Shown here piece after piece: positions 43,008 to 52,243 of a DNA stretch of 64,000 nucleotides. Every line of letters starts with the position of its first letter. The first letter of the stretch is position 1. The position numbers and the translations under genes are program-made. This DNA comes from Faecalibacterium duncaniae (GTDB taxonomy: Bacteria; Bacillota; Clostridia; Oscillospirales; Ruminococcaceae): NCBI RefSeq assembly GCF_010509575.1, contig NZ_CP048437.1:1426001-1490000 (forward strand), given 5' to 3'. A model generated the notes under the pieces. The model saw only the letters and a program-made list of their open reading frames with translations, ran no database searches and had not been told where the DNA came from.

Positions 43008-44534
43008 ATGGAGTTGAAGATCTTTCGGGATGCCCTGCCGGCGGCGGGGACAAACTGTACCCTCAAGGCAGAGCTGCCGCTGGAAACAGAGATCCTGATC
43101 TCTGATTATCTGCCACCGGTGTTCAAGCTGGTCAAGTGCTTTGTCAGGCCGGTGGTGCTGCAAAAGCGGCTGCAGCCCGGCAAGCTGCAATTGGAGGGAT
43201 ATCTGCGCTGTGTGGTCTATTATCAGGGCGAGGACGGGGCGGGTCTGTGCCAGACCGAGCAGAAGCTCCCCTTTACCAAGCTGCTGGATCTGCCGGAGTT
43301 CGTCTTCACGGCATGGGCCGTACAGGTGGAAGGCCAGACCGAATATCTGAACTGCCGCACCGTCAACCCACGCCGCATCGAGGTGCGGGGGGCGTATGGG
43401 CTGGTGGTATCGGTGCATACGCAGGTCAAAACCGATGTCATCACGGCCCTTTCGGATGGCGGGGTAGAGCAGAAACTGGTCACCCTTTCCGGGGTGCGGC
43501 GCGCCGCTGTGCTGGAAAAGCTGGTCACGGTCGAGGGCGAGATCCGCTTTCCCACGCCGCCCGCCGCCGTTTTGGATCTCAGCGGAAATGCCTCTGTCGG
43601 AGACCTCAAGCTCCTGAACGGGAAAGCCGTTGCCAAGGGCGTGCTGGTCGTTTCCTGTGCCTGGCGTGCCGAGGGCGATCCGGCACTGCAAGGCCAGAGC
43701 GTGAACCTGAACTTCAATCAGGTGCTGGATGTGGACGGCCTGAGCGAGGACTGCCGCTGCCTCTGCGTGGCCGAGCCGGTGGGCTTTACGCTCACGGAGG
43801 GAGAAGGGGAGGAACCCAGCCGCCTGACTGCCAACCTGATGCTGCGCCTGCGGGCATGGAGGCCCTACCAGCTGCAGTGCGTGGCGGATGCCTTCTCCAC
43901 GAAATTCGAGACAGAACAGACCCCGCAGACGGTACAGACGGAATCGCTGGCCTGCACCCTGGATAAGACCGTGACCCTGACCGGCTCCGGCCCTCTGCCG
44001 GACGCTGGAGCTAAAATTCTGGCCTGCTTTGCCTCCTTTGGCCCGGCCCTGCTGGCATACAGGGAAAATAACTGGGATCTGACCAGCCGGGTGACTGTGA
44101 CTTCCTTTGGGGAGAACAGCCTTTCGGAGCTGGAAAGCTACGAAAAGGTGTTGGAGCTTGCCCTGCCGCTGGAGCGGGAGCTGCCCTCGGACGCGGAGCT
44201 GATCCCGGAGTGCTGGCTCCGTGCCGAGGATCTGCGCTGTGTCTGCGCAAACGGCACACTGGAGGTCACCCTTTCCGTCAAGGCAGAAGGGGCCATCCTA
44301 CAGCGGAGCGGAAACACCTGTGTGGGCTCCATCGCGCTGGGGGAGCCGCTGACCCCGGCAGACCCGGAGATCAGCCTGCGCATCTATTATGCACAGGCGG
44401 GGGAGGAGCTGTTTGCCATCGCCAGACGATTCCATGTCTCCCCGGCCCAGATGCTTGCTGCCAACGACCTTGCAGAGGGAATTACTGCCATCGACGCGCC
44501 TCAAAGGCTTCTGGTGCCGGGAGCAGGGGGCTGA
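43008..44534 (+). CDS. SipL-like SPOCS (DUF3794) and LysM domain protein
   Basis: The 508-residue protein has repeated DUF3794/SPOCS-type beta domains (roughly 20-150, 160-290 and 310-445; RRIEVRGAYGLVV is the clearest signature) and a C-terminal LysM domain (about 457-505: YYAQAGEELFAIARRFHVS). This is the layout of SipL, which in Clostridioides difficile binds SpoIVA on the forespore. ATG 43008 follows AAAGGAG. It is alone between the butyrate operon and the permease gene. With spoVM it is the second spore-envelope gene in the window. Confidence 0.85.
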   Translation: MELKIFRDALPAAGTNCTLKAELPLETEILISDYLPPVFKLVKCFVRPVVLQKRLQPGKLQLEGYLRCVVYYQGEDGAGLCQTEQKLPFTKLLDLPEFVFTAWAVQVEGQTEYLNCRTVNPRRIEVRGAYGLVVSVHTQVKTDVITALSDGGVEQKLVTLSGVRRAAVLEKLVTVEGEIRFPTPPAAVLDLSGNASVGDLKLLNGKAVAKGVLVVSCAWRAEGDPALQGQSVNLNFNQVLDVDGLSEDCRCLCVAEPVGFTLTEGEGEEPSRLTANLMLRLRAWRPYQLQCVADAFSTKFETEQTPQTVQTESLACTLDKTVTLTGSGPLPDAGAKILACFASFGPALLAYRENNWDLTSRVTVTSFGENSLSELESYEKVLELALPLERELPSDAELIPECWLRAEDLRCVCANGTLEVTLSVKAEGAILQRSGNTCVGSIALGEPLTPADPEISLRIYYAQAGEELFAIARRFHVSPAQMLAANDLAEGITAIDAPQRLLVPGAGG

Positions 44535-44643
44535 TCTATCTGATTTTGTGCTTCACAGAAGAACAATTTAAGGTTAAAGTATGACTTATGAACTAAAAAT
44601 GAACAAAAAACCTCCCGGACCTCTCCCAATTTGAGAAAGGCTC

Positions 44644-44652
44644 TGCTATAAT
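44644..44652 (+). promoter_or_regulatory. Extended -10 promoter element of the purine permease gene
   Basis: TGCTATAAT is an extended -10 box 44 bp before the start codon; no good -35 at the usual spacing. The leader shows no purine riboswitch. Confidence 0.5.
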
Positions 44653-44695
44653 AATTTTTGTCGTGTAAAAAAGCCTTTTGGATAAAGGAGAAGTT

Positions 44696-46096
44696 ATGAT
44701 CAAAAATATCGAGTTGGAGAAGGGTGCATACCAGTTTGATGCCAAGATGCCCCTTCGCCAGGCCATCCCGCTGGGCCTGCAGCATGTATTTGCCATGTTC
44801 GTGGGCAACCTGACCCCGCTTCTTATCATCACCAGTGCCTGCGGCATTGCAGGCGGTGAGTTTGCTGACCTGCAGGTCAGCCTGCTGCAGAACGCCATGT
44901 TCGTGGCCGGTGTGGTCACGCTGGTGCAGCTGTTCTCCATCGGCCCTGTGGGCGGCCAGGTCCCCATCATCATGGGAACCAGCTCCGGCTTCCTGGGCGT
45001 GTTCAACAGTGTGGCTGCTTCCATGGGCGGCGGCGTGCTGGCCTACGGTGCCATCATGGGCGCTTCCATCCTGGGCGGCCTGTTTGAGACTGTGCTGGGC
45101 TTCTTCCTCAAGCCCCTGCGCAAGTTCTTCCCCTCGGTGGTCACCGGCACGGTGGTGCTGTCCATCGGTCTATCCCTGATCTCCGTGGGTGTCAACTCCT
45201 TCGGCGGCGGCAACGCAGCCAAGGACTTCGGTTCCGCGGAAAACCTGCTGCTGGCCGTGTTCGTGCTGGTGGTGATCCTGTTCTTCAAGCATTGGACCAC
45301 GGGCTTTCTGAGCTCCTCCTCCATCCTCATCGGCATTGTGGCGGGCTATCTGGCAGCCTTTATCATGGGCTTTGTCCTGCCCACCACCGGTGTCACTGCC
45401 GAGGGTGTGGAGTTCACCAAGGCATGGGTGCTGAACTGGAGCAAGGTGGCACAGGCCGACTGGTTTGCCATCCCCAAGCTGGTTCCCGTCAAGATCATTT
45501 TTGATATGCGCGCCATCCTGCCTGTGCTGATCATGTTCATCGTCACCGCTGTGGAGACCGTGGGCGATATCTCCGGCGTGATGGAGGGCGGCATGAGCCG
45601 TGAGGCCACCGATAAGGAGCTGTCCGGCGGTGTCATCTGCGATGGCCTGGGCTCTTCCTTTGCCGCCTGCTTCGGCGTTCTGCCCAACACCTCCTTCAGC
45701 CAGAACGTGGGTCTGGTCTCCATGACCAAGGTCGTCAACCGCGGTGCACTGGCTACCGGTGCCATCTTCCTGATCCTCTGCGGCCTGATCCCCAAGCTGG
45801 GCGCACTGGTCTCCATCATGCCGCAGGCCGTTCTGGGCGGTGCTGCCGTGATGATGTTCTCTTCCATCGTGGTGTCCGGCATCCAGCTCATTACCAAGGA
45901 AAAGATGACCCCGCGCACCCTGACCATCGTTTCCGTTGCACTGGGCGTGGGCTACGGCATGGGTGCCAATGCCAGCATCCTGGCACACACCCCCCAGTTC
46001 TTCCAGCTGATCTGCGGCGAGAGCGGCATCGTGCCCGCAGCCTTTGTGGCCATTGTGCTGAACGTGCTGCTGCCCAAGGACGATAAGGCCGTATAA
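44696..46096 (+). CDS. NCS2 family nucleobase permease (uracil/xanthine/urate type)
   Basis: The 466-residue membrane protein has 12-14 predicted helices and NCS2 signatures: GLQHVFAMFVGNLTPLLI near the start, PIIMGTSSGFLG, and MFIVTAVETVGDISGV with the substrate-binding Glu; FAACFGVLPNTSFSQNVG follows. GATAAAGGAG precedes ATG 44696. The neighbouring xanthine-dehydrogenase-type genes make xanthine, hypoxanthine or urate more likely substrates than uracil. Confidence 0.9.
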   Translation: MIKNIELEKGAYQFDAKMPLRQAIPLGLQHVFAMFVGNLTPLLIITSACGIAGGEFADLQVSLLQNAMFVAGVVTLVQLFSIGPVGGQVPIIMGTSSGFLGVFNSVAASMGGGVLAYGAIMGASILGGLFETVLGFFLKPLRKFFPSVVTGTVVLSIGLSLISVGVNSFGGGNAAKDFGSAENLLLAVFVLVVILFFKHWTTGFLSSSSILIGIVAGYLAAFIMGFVLPTTGVTAEGVEFTKAWVLNWSKVAQADWFAIPKLVPVKIIFDMRAILPVLIMFIVTAVETVGDISGVMEGGMSREATDKELSGGVICDGLGSSFAACFGVLPNTSFSQNVGLVSMTKVVNRGALATGAIFLILCGLIPKLGALVSIMPQAVLGGAAVMMFSSIVVSGIQLITKEKMTPRTLTIVSVALGVGYGMGANASILAHTPQFFQLICGESGIVPAAFVAIVLNVLLPKDDKAV

Positions 46097-46100
46097 ACCT

Positions 46101-46171
46101 CTCAGTCACCTTCGGTGACAGCTCCCCTGACAGGGGAGCCAAGAAGTGCCCTTGCCTCTCCTGTCAGGTGA
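46101..46171. repeat. Palindromic REP-like element after the permease gene
   Basis: Two adjacent perfect hairpins, GTCACC-TTC-GGTGAC and GCTCCCCT-GAC-AGGGGAGC, lie inside a larger repeat (CCTGACAGGGGAG against CTCTCCTGTCAGG). No T-run follows, so it is not a standard terminator. The sequence recalls dispersed intergenic palindromes I know from Faecalibacterium-type genomes, but only one copy is in this window. Its right end overlaps the last codons of the MocA-like gene. Confidence 0.5.
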
Positions 46172-46826
46172 CGCACCATTGCGCTGCAATGGCGGAGAGC
46201 TCCTCCAGAACTTCCGGCGTATCTGCATCCAGCAGTTCTTCCCGCCGCTGGGCGTAAACGATCTGTACCTGCTCAGGGTGAGCCTTGAGCACAACACTGC
46301 CGCCCTTGCCCTCGGGCAGGGTGCGCAGAGCGGGAAAATATCCGCATCCAAACAGAACGGGACTTCCGACAACAGTGTCCGGGCCATCTGCGGCCCGGGC
46401 TCCCAGCCGGAAGATCGCCCGCTCTGTTTCTTTTTGTGTCTGGGCAAAAGCAGTGATCAGGGCTTCCAGCGTCTCCCGCTGCAGCAGGGGCTGATCTCCG
46501 GGCAGGAAGATGCAGCCTGCAAGATTGGGGCATTGCTCCAGCAGCGCCTCCAGCCCCAGCCGAACAGTGTCGTTCCGGCCCGGCAGGCTGTGGAGCAGGC
46601 AGGGAACGGCCTGTGCATCACACAGGGCCTTTACCTTGGCAGAGCGGGTCACGACCACCCGGGCGGCAAGGGCAGGGGTGGCGGTGACCTCCAGCGCCCG
46701 GAAGAGCAGGGGGCGGCCCCCGAAATCGGCCAGCAGCTTGTTGGAGCCGAACCGCCGGGCCAGCCCCGATGCCATGATGACGCATCCCACCGAAGGGAGG
46801 GCGTTTTTTCTGCACAACTCTGCCAT
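46164..46826 (-). CDS. mocA: MocA-like molybdenum cofactor nucleotidyltransferase
   Basis: The 220-residue protein has the MobA-like transferase fold: VIMASGLARRFGSNKLLADF with the nucleotide-binding Gly/Arg/Lys, GCIFLPGDQPLL for metal binding and GSPVLFG. Such proteins attach CMP to molybdopterin, or act in the selenium-dependent hydroxylase system. It is divergent from the xdh genes, with overlapping promoters between them. Confidence 0.85.
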   Translation of the reverse strand: MAELCRKNALPSVGCVIMASGLARRFGSNKLLADFGGRPLLFRALEVTATPALAARVVVTRSAKVKALCDAQAVPCLLHSLPGRNDTVRLGLEALLEQCPNLAGCIFLPGDQPLLQRETLEALITAFAQTQKETERAIFRLGARAADGPDTVVGSPVLFGCGYFPALRTLPEGKGGSVVLKAHPEQVQIVYAQRREELLDADTPEVLEELSAIAAQWCVT

Positions 46827-46872
46827 AAAATCTTTCCTCCTGAACCTGCCGGATCTGCGGCAGTCTTTCCAG

Positions 46873-46901
46873 TGGCATTATAAGGGATTTTGTGATAAAA
46901 T
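46873..46901 (+). promoter_or_regulatory. Promoter region of the xdh/selenium gene run
   Basis: TGGCAT (46873-46878) and TAAAAT (46896-46901) are 17 bp apart. A reverse-strand TATAAT (46877-46882) for the MocA-like gene overlaps the -35, so the two divergent promoters may exclude each other. Confidence 0.5.
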
Positions 46902-46935
46902 AAAAGTAGCAATCGAAAAAAGAGAGGTACTGCGT

Positions 46936-47721
46936 ATGATGACGATCCGGGAATACAAACGGGCCGAAAGCCTCGAGGAAGCCTGGCAGCTCAACCAGAA
47001 GCGAAACAATCGGGTCATCGGCGGCATGATCTGGCTCAAGATGGAGAATATCAATGTCGGCACCGCCATCGACCTGTCGGGCCTTGGGCTGGACAAAATT
47101 GAGGAAACGGCCGAGGGCTTTTCCATCGGGGCCATGGTGCCCCTGCGGCAGATCGAGCTCCACGAGGGGCTCAATGCCTACACGGAGGGCGCTGTGCGGG
47201 AATCTGTGCGCCACATTGTGGGCGTGCAGCTGCGCAACCTTGCCACCGTGGGCGGCAGCATTTACAGCCGTTTTGGCTTTTCCGATGTTCTGACCATGTT
47301 CCTGGCCCTGAACGCTTCGGTGGAGCTCTACAAGGGCGGCATCGTACCGCTTTCGGAGTATGCTCAGCGCCCGTACGACAGGGATATCCTGGTACGGGTC
47401 ATCGTGCCGAAAGAGCAGGCAGCGTTCTGCTATCAGTCGGTGCGCAACAGCCAGACGGATTTTCCGGTGCTGACCTGTGCCGCCGCGAAAACGGCCGGGG
47501 GCTTCCGGCTTGCCATTGGTGCCCGGCCTGGCAAGGCAGTGCTGTATACCCTGCAGCCCAATGCCGCCGAAACGCCGGAGTTGACCGCCGCCCGCTTTGC
47601 CGCTGAGGTGCGGGCAAACATCCGGACGGAGAGCAACATGCGCGGCAGTGCGGAATACCGCAATCATCTGGCCGGGGTGCTGGTTAAGCGCGCTGTGCTG
47701 AAATTGGAAGGGAACAGGTGA
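46936..47721 (+). CDS. Xanthine dehydrogenase-type FAD-binding subunit
   Basis: The 261-residue subunit belongs to the CoxM/XdhB FAD family: it has RNLATVGGSIYSRFGFSD for FAD binding and the C-terminal NMRGSAEYRNHLAGVLVKRA. It passes electrons from the Fe-S subunit to NAD or another carrier. Start ATG 46936 (or 46939) follows GAGAGG. It is shorter than stand-alone XDH FAD domains but normal for three-subunit enzymes. First gene of the run to 56109. Confidence 0.9.
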   Translation: MMTIREYKRAESLEEAWQLNQKRNNRVIGGMIWLKMENINVGTAIDLSGLGLDKIEETAEGFSIGAMVPLRQIELHEGLNAYTEGAVRESVRHIVGVQLRNLATVGGSIYSRFGFSDVLTMFLALNASVELYKGGIVPLSEYAQRPYDRDILVRVIVPKEQAAFCYQSVRNSQTDFPVLTCAAAKTAGGFRLAIGARPGKAVLYTLQPNAAETPELTAARFAAEVRANIRTESNMRGSAEYRNHLAGVLVKRAVLKLEGNR

Positions 47722-47727
47722 GACAAG

Positions 47728-48201
47728 ATGCAGGTGAATATTATTCTGAACGGAACCAAAGTCACGGCAGAGGCCGCACCGGACACCCTGCTCATCGATT
47801 TTGTCCGCGCACACGGCTGTTACAGTGTCAAGCGCGGCTGCGAGACCTCCAACTGCGGCCTGTGCACCGTCTTTCTGGATGATGTGCCGGTGCTGTCCTG
47901 CTCTGTGCTGGCCGCCCGTGCCGACGGCCACAGGGTGACCACGCTGGAGGGCCTGCAGGAGGAGGCTGCTGAGTTCGGTGCTTTTATCGCCGATCAGGGT
48001 GCAGAGCAGTGCGGCTTCTGCAACCCGGGCTTTATTATGAACGCCCTCGCCCTCTTCCGGGAAAAGGAATACCCCACTGAGGAGGAGATCAAGGAATATC
48101 TCGCGGGCAACCTCTGCCGCTGCTCCGGCTACGAGGGCCAGCTGCGGGGCATCCAGAATTTCCTCGCCTGGAAAAAAGCAAAACAGGAGGGTGCCGAATG
48201 A
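47728..48201 (+). CDS. Xanthine dehydrogenase-type [2Fe-2S] subunit
   Basis: The 157-residue subunit carries two [2Fe-2S] clusters: a plant-type ferredoxin motif (GCETSNCGLCTVF, then LSCSV) and the C-terminal QCGFCNPGF with LCRCSGYEG. It relays electrons from the molybdenum site to the FAD subunit. It starts 6 bp after the FAD gene and overlaps the next gene by 4 bp (ATGA). Confidence 0.94.
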   Translation: MQVNIILNGTKVTAEAAPDTLLIDFVRAHGCYSVKRGCETSNCGLCTVFLDDVPVLSCSVLAARADGHRVTTLEGLQEEAAEFGAFIADQGAEQCGFCNPGFIMNALALFREKEYPTEEEIKEYLAGNLCRCSGYEGQLRGIQNFLAWKKAKQEGAE

Positions 48202-50486
48202 AAAACGTCAACAAAGCATTCCGCAAAAAGGATGCCATGCAGCTTGTGACCGGCAAGCCCGTTTACATGGATGATTTGGCCCCGGCAGACTGCCTGATCG
48301 TCAAGCTGTACCGCTCGCCCCATGCCAACGCCATGGTGGAGCGCATTGACACGTCCGTGGCCAAAAAGGTGCCCGGCATCGAGGCCATCTTCACCTGGGA
48401 GGATGTGGATCAGAACGCCCGCCGCTACACGCAGGCCGGCCAGACCTACCCCGAAGCCAGCCCCTACGACCGCCTGGTCATTGACCGCCACGTCCGCTTT
48501 GTGGGGGACGTGGTGGCCATTGTGGTGGGCAAGGATGAGAAGTGTGTCGAGAAGGCCATGAAGCTCATCAAGGTGGAGTATCAGGTGCTGGAGCCGGTGC
48601 TGGATTTCCACACTGCGAAGGACAACCCCATCCTTGTCCACCCGGAGGACAACTGGGAGAGCCTGAGCCCCGTGGGTGCCGACAACAAGCGCAACCTCTG
48701 TGCCCACGATGCGTGCGGCGACGGCGACATCGATGCTGTGCTGGCAAAGTGCGATGTTGTCATCGACCGTGTCTACCACACCAAGGCTTGTCAGCAGGCC
48801 ATGATGGAGACCTTCCGCACCTGCTGCTGGATGGACCTGTACGGACGGCTGAACATCCTCAGCTCGACCCAGATCGTGTTCCACACCCGCCGCAATGTGG
48901 CAAACGCCCTGCACATCCCCAAATCCATGATCCGCGTCATCAAGCCCCGCATCGGCGGCGGCTTTGGTGCCAAGCAGACGGCGGTCTCGGCCATCTATCC
49001 GGCCTTTGTTACCTGGAAGACCAAGAAGCCCTGCAAGCTGATCTTCACCCGCGAAGAGAGCCAGACCGCATCTTCGCCCCGCCACGAGATGGAGATGCAC
49101 GTCCGTCTGGGTGCCACCAAGGACGGCATCGTGAAGGGCATCGACCTCTACACCCTGTCCAACACCGGTGCCTACGGCGAGCACGGCCCCACAACGGTGG
49201 GCCTTTCCGGCCACAAGTCCATCCCGCTGTACGGCAAGGCCGAAGCCTTCCGTTTTGTCAGCGACGTGGTCTACACCAACCACATGTCTGCCGGTGCGTA
49301 CCGCGGCTATGGTGCGACCCAGGGCCTGTTTGCAGTGGAATCTGCCGTCAACGAGCTGGCCGCCAGACTTCACATGGACCCCTTCAAGATCCGTGAAATG
49401 AACATCGTCAAAGAGGGCGATGTAATGCCCGCCTATTACGGCGCTGTGAACACCAGCTGCGCGCTGGACCGCTGCCTGAAAAAAGTCCACGAGATGATCG
49501 ACTGGGACAACAAGTACCCTGTGCGCGACCTTGGCAATGGCAAGGTGCGCGCCGTGGGTATGGGCATGGCCATGCAGGGCTCCGGCATTTCCGGCATGGA
49601 TGTGGGCAGTGCAACCCTCAAGGTAAACGATGACGGTTTCTACTCCCTCATCATCGGCGCTGCCGATATGGGCACCGGCTGTGACACCACGCTGGCTCAG
49701 ATCGCCGCCGAGGTGCTGGACTGTGACCTGGACAATATCACCGTCTTTGGCGCGGATACCGACACCTCGCCCTATGATTCCGGCTCCTACGCTTCCTCTA
49801 CCACCTATGTCACCGGCAAGGCAGTGGAGAAGTGCGCCCTGCGGCTGCGCGGCCAGATCTGCAAGCTGGGCGCGGAGCTGCTCCAGACGACCGAAGATGC
49901 CGTGGATTTTGACGGCAAGTTCGTCTCCCTGAACGCAGACCCGGAGAAGAGGGTCTCTCTCTCTGAGGTGGCCTTCGCCTCCCAGTTCGGCCACATGGTG
50001 CCGCTGGAGATCACCGAGACCCACACCTCGCCCCTTTCGCCCCCGCCCTACATGGTCGGTGCAGCTGAAATTGAGCTGGATAAGGAGACTGGCGAGGTCA
50101 AGGTGGTGGATTATGCCGCCTGCGTGGACTGCGGCACCCCCATCAACCCCAACCTGACCCGTGTGCAGGCCGAGGGCGGCATCCTGCAGGGCATTGGCAT
50201 GGCTCTGACCGAGAACATCACCTACGATGCCAAGGGTTGGCCGATGGAGAACTCCTTTATGCAGTATAAGATCCCCGCCCGTGTGGACATCGGCCACATC
50301 CGGGTGGAGTTTGAGAGCAGCTACGAGCCCAACGGCCCGTTTGGTGCAAAATCCATCGGTGAGGTGGTCATCAACACCCCGCTGCCCGCCATCGCGGATG
50401 CCATCTACAATGCCATCGGCACCCGCTTCTATGAGCTGCCCATCACCCCGGAGCAGGTCGCCATGGCGGTGGAAGAAAACCGCTGA
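48198..50486 (+). CDS. Xanthine dehydrogenase-type molybdenum-binding subunit
   Basis: The 762-residue catalytic subunit binds the molybdenum cofactor: GGGFGAKQT, the cofactor loop AYRGYGATQG, and GAKSIGEVV with the catalytic Glu near the C-terminus. It hydroxylates a purine or other N-heterocycle. The adjacent selenium genes suggest a labile selenium ligand on molybdenum, as in xanthine dehydrogenases of purinolytic clostridia. It overlaps the Fe-S gene and yqeC. Confidence 0.93.
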   Translation: MKNVNKAFRKKDAMQLVTGKPVYMDDLAPADCLIVKLYRSPHANAMVERIDTSVAKKVPGIEAIFTWEDVDQNARRYTQAGQTYPEASPYDRLVIDRHVRFVGDVVAIVVGKDEKCVEKAMKLIKVEYQVLEPVLDFHTAKDNPILVHPEDNWESLSPVGADNKRNLCAHDACGDGDIDAVLAKCDVVIDRVYHTKACQQAMMETFRTCCWMDLYGRLNILSSTQIVFHTRRNVANALHIPKSMIRVIKPRIGGGFGAKQTAVSAIYPAFVTWKTKKPCKLIFTREESQTASSPRHEMEMHVRLGATKDGIVKGIDLYTLSNTGAYGEHGPTTVGLSGHKSIPLYGKAEAFRFVSDVVYTNHMSAGAYRGYGATQGLFAVESAVNELAARLHMDPFKIREMNIVKEGDVMPAYYGAVNTSCALDRCLKKVHEMIDWDNKYPVRDLGNGKVRAVGMGMAMQGSGISGMDVGSATLKVNDDGFYSLIIGAADMGTGCDTTLAQIAAEVLDCDLDNITVFGADTDTSPYDSGSYASSTTYVTGKAVEKCALRLRGQICKLGAELLQTTEDAVDFDGKFVSLNADPEKRVSLSEVAFASQFGHMVPLEITETHTSPLSPPPYMVGAAEIELDKETGEVKVVDYAACVDCGTPINPNLTRVQAEGGILQGIGMALTENITYDAKGWPMENSFMQYKIPARVDIGHIRVEFESSYEPNGPFGAKSIGEVVINTPLPAIADAIYNAIGTRFYELPITPEQVAMAVEENR

Positions 50487-51190
50487 TGCTTTCGGAAAAA
50501 CAATTTCCGTTTCTGGCAGAAAAGGGCCATGTAGTCTCGCTGGTGGGCGGCGGCGGAAAAACCACCCTGCTCTATGCCTTTGCCCGGCATTGTGCCGCCA
50601 AAGGCTGGCGGGTGCTGGTGAGCACCACCACCCACATCCGGCAGCCGGGGGAGAATTATGCCGCAGATGAAGCCGCTCTTGCGTCCCTCTGGGCAGCAGG
50701 GCGATATGCCGTGGCCGGTGTCCCGGCAGAGCAGGGCAAGCTGACCGCCCTGCCGCCGGAGCAGTTGACCTGCTGGATGGCACAGGCGGATATGGTTCTT
50801 CTGGAAGCGGACGGTGCAAAACGGATGCCCTGCAAAGTTCCGGCGGCCCATGAACCGGTGCTGCTGCCGGAAAGCGATATCGTGCTGGCCGTGGCCGGGT
50901 TGTCCGCGCTGGGCAGACCTCTGCGGGAGGTCTGCTTCCGGCTGGAGCAGGCCTGCGCCCTGCTGGGCGCTGCCCCCGAAACGCTTCTGACCCCGGAGCT
51001 GCTGGCAAGGCTGCTGGCCAGCGAGAAGGGAGGACGAAAACTGGTAGGGAACCGCCGTTTTTCTGTGGTGCTCAATCAGGCGGATGCCCCCGCCCGCATT
51101 GTCGCAGGCGAACAGACCCTCGCGCTCTTGCACGAAAAATATGAGGTGCAGGGCGTGTTGGCTTATTTTGATGAAAGAGAGCGTGCATGA
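50486..51190 (+). CDS. yqeC: Selenium cofactor biosynthesis protein YqeC
   Basis: The 234-residue protein has a P-loop [17 protein letters not shown] near residue 20 and [14 protein letters not shown], matching the YqeC family found with selenium-dependent molybdenum hydroxylases. Its precise reaction is unknown; a nucleotide-dependent role in cofactor selenation is assumed. Its ATG overlaps the stop of the Mo subunit by one base (TGATG). Confidence 0.88.
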   Translation: MLSEKQFPFLAEKGHVVSLVGGGGKTTLLYAFARHCAAKGWRVLVSTTTHIRQPGENYAADEAALASLWAAGRYAVAGVPAEQGKLTALPPEQLTCWMAQADMVLLEADGAKRMPCKVPAAHEPVLLPESDIVLAVAGLSALGRPLREVCFRLEQACALLGAAPETLLTPELLARLLASEKGGRKLVGNRRFSVVLNQADAPARIVAGEQTLALLHEKYEVQGVLAYFDERERA

Positions 51191-51191
51191 A

Positions 51192-52229
51192 ATGGCAGAA
51201 CAAGGCCCCATTGTCTTCTGCACCGGCGGCGGATGCACCGCCAAGCTGGGTGCCGGGGTACTGAGCCGCATTCTGGAAAAGCTGCCCCGGGGCGAAAAAG
51301 ATCCCGACCTTCTGGTTGGCTACGACAGCCGGGACGATGCTGCCGTCTACCGCATTACAGAGGACATTGCTCTGGTGCAGACGGTGGATTTCTTCCCGCC
51401 GATGGTCGATGACCCCTATACCTTCGGGCAGATCGCCGCGGCCAATGCCCTGAGCGATGTCTACGCCATGGGCGGTGAGGTCAAAACGGCACTGAATCTC
51501 GTCTGCTTCCCCGAGAGCATGGATCTGAACGTGTTGGGGGAGATCCTGCGCGGCGGTGCCGAAAAGGTGGCCGAAGCCGGGGGTACGCTGGCGGGTGGGC
51601 ACTCCATTGCCGATACCGGCGTGAAGTACGGCCTGTCGGTGACCGGTCTTGTAGACCCGCACCGCCTGACGGCCAACGATACCGGCCGCCCGGGCGACAA
51701 GCTTCTTCTGACCAAGGCGCTTGGCGTGGGGCTGATCTGCACCGCCAACCGGGTGGGCGAAGCCGCTCCGGAGCAGATGGAAGCCGCCGTCCGTTCCATG
51801 ACCACCCTGAACAAAACGGCGGCAGAGATCGCACGCAGGTACGAGGTGCACGCCGCCACGGATGTGACCGGGTTCAGCTTCCTGGGCCATCTGCACGAGA
51901 TGATGGGGGAGAAGCTCTCCTGCGTCATTGATGCCCATGCGGTGCCGGTGCTGCCCGGTGCGTGGGAGGCCGCAGATGCCTGCCTGTACACCGCCGCCGG
52001 TCAGCGCAACCGCAACCACACCGGGCCCTTTGTCCGGTTTGAGAAAGTGCCCTTCCCGATGGAAGAGATCCTGTTTGATCCCCAGACCTCCGGCGGCCTG
52101 CTGTTTGCCGTGGCCCCGCAGGATGCCGCTGCCCTGGAAGCAGAGCTGCAGGCGGCGGGTCTGCCCGCAAAAATCGTGGGCACCATTGGGGAAAAGCAGA
52201 CACCGGAGATTACAGTAACATACGAATGA
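51192..52229 (+). CDS. selD: Selenide, water dikinase SelD
   Basis: The 345-residue enzyme makes selenophosphate from selenide and ATP. The active-site loop is [11 protein letters not shown]: it keeps the essential Cys and Lys (C-x-x-K) but has Ala where E. coli has a second Cys. [22 protein letters not shown] and [10 protein letters not shown] are typical. No in-frame UGA is used, so the Sec form is absent. ATG 51192 has only a weak ribosome binding site; an in-frame ATG at 51171 is an alternative. Its selenophosphate probably feeds the hydroxylase here. Confidence 0.93.
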   Translation: MAEQGPIVFCTGGGCTAKLGAGVLSRILEKLPRGEKDPDLLVGYDSRDDAAVYRITEDIALVQTVDFFPPMVDDPYTFGQIAAANALSDVYAMGGEVKTALNLVCFPESMDLNVLGEILRGGAEKVAEAGGTLAGGHSIADTGVKYGLSVTGLVDPHRLTANDTGRPGDKLLLTKALGVGLICTANRVGEAAPEQMEAAVRSMTTLNKTAAEIARRYEVHAATDVTGFSFLGHLHEMMGEKLSCVIDAHAVPVLPGAWEAADACLYTAAGQRNRNHTGPFVRFEKVPFPMEEILFDPQTSGGLLFAVAPQDAAALEAELQAAGLPAKIVGTIGEKQTPEITVTYE

Positions 52230-52243
52230 GGGAGGAACAACCG

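Noticed and set aside
44535..44695. Purine riboswitch before the permease gene
   Set aside because: No three-helix junction or conserved loop bases seen; only an extended -10 promoter.
48129..51008. A 959-codon reverse-strand open frame opposite the molybdenum subunit gene
   Set aside because: Antisense shadow of conserved xdh and yqeC coding; no domain recognisable and no ribosome binding site.
51192..51260. In-frame UGA (selenocysteine) in selD
   Set aside because: The active-site codon is TGC (Cys); no internal TGA lies in frame.
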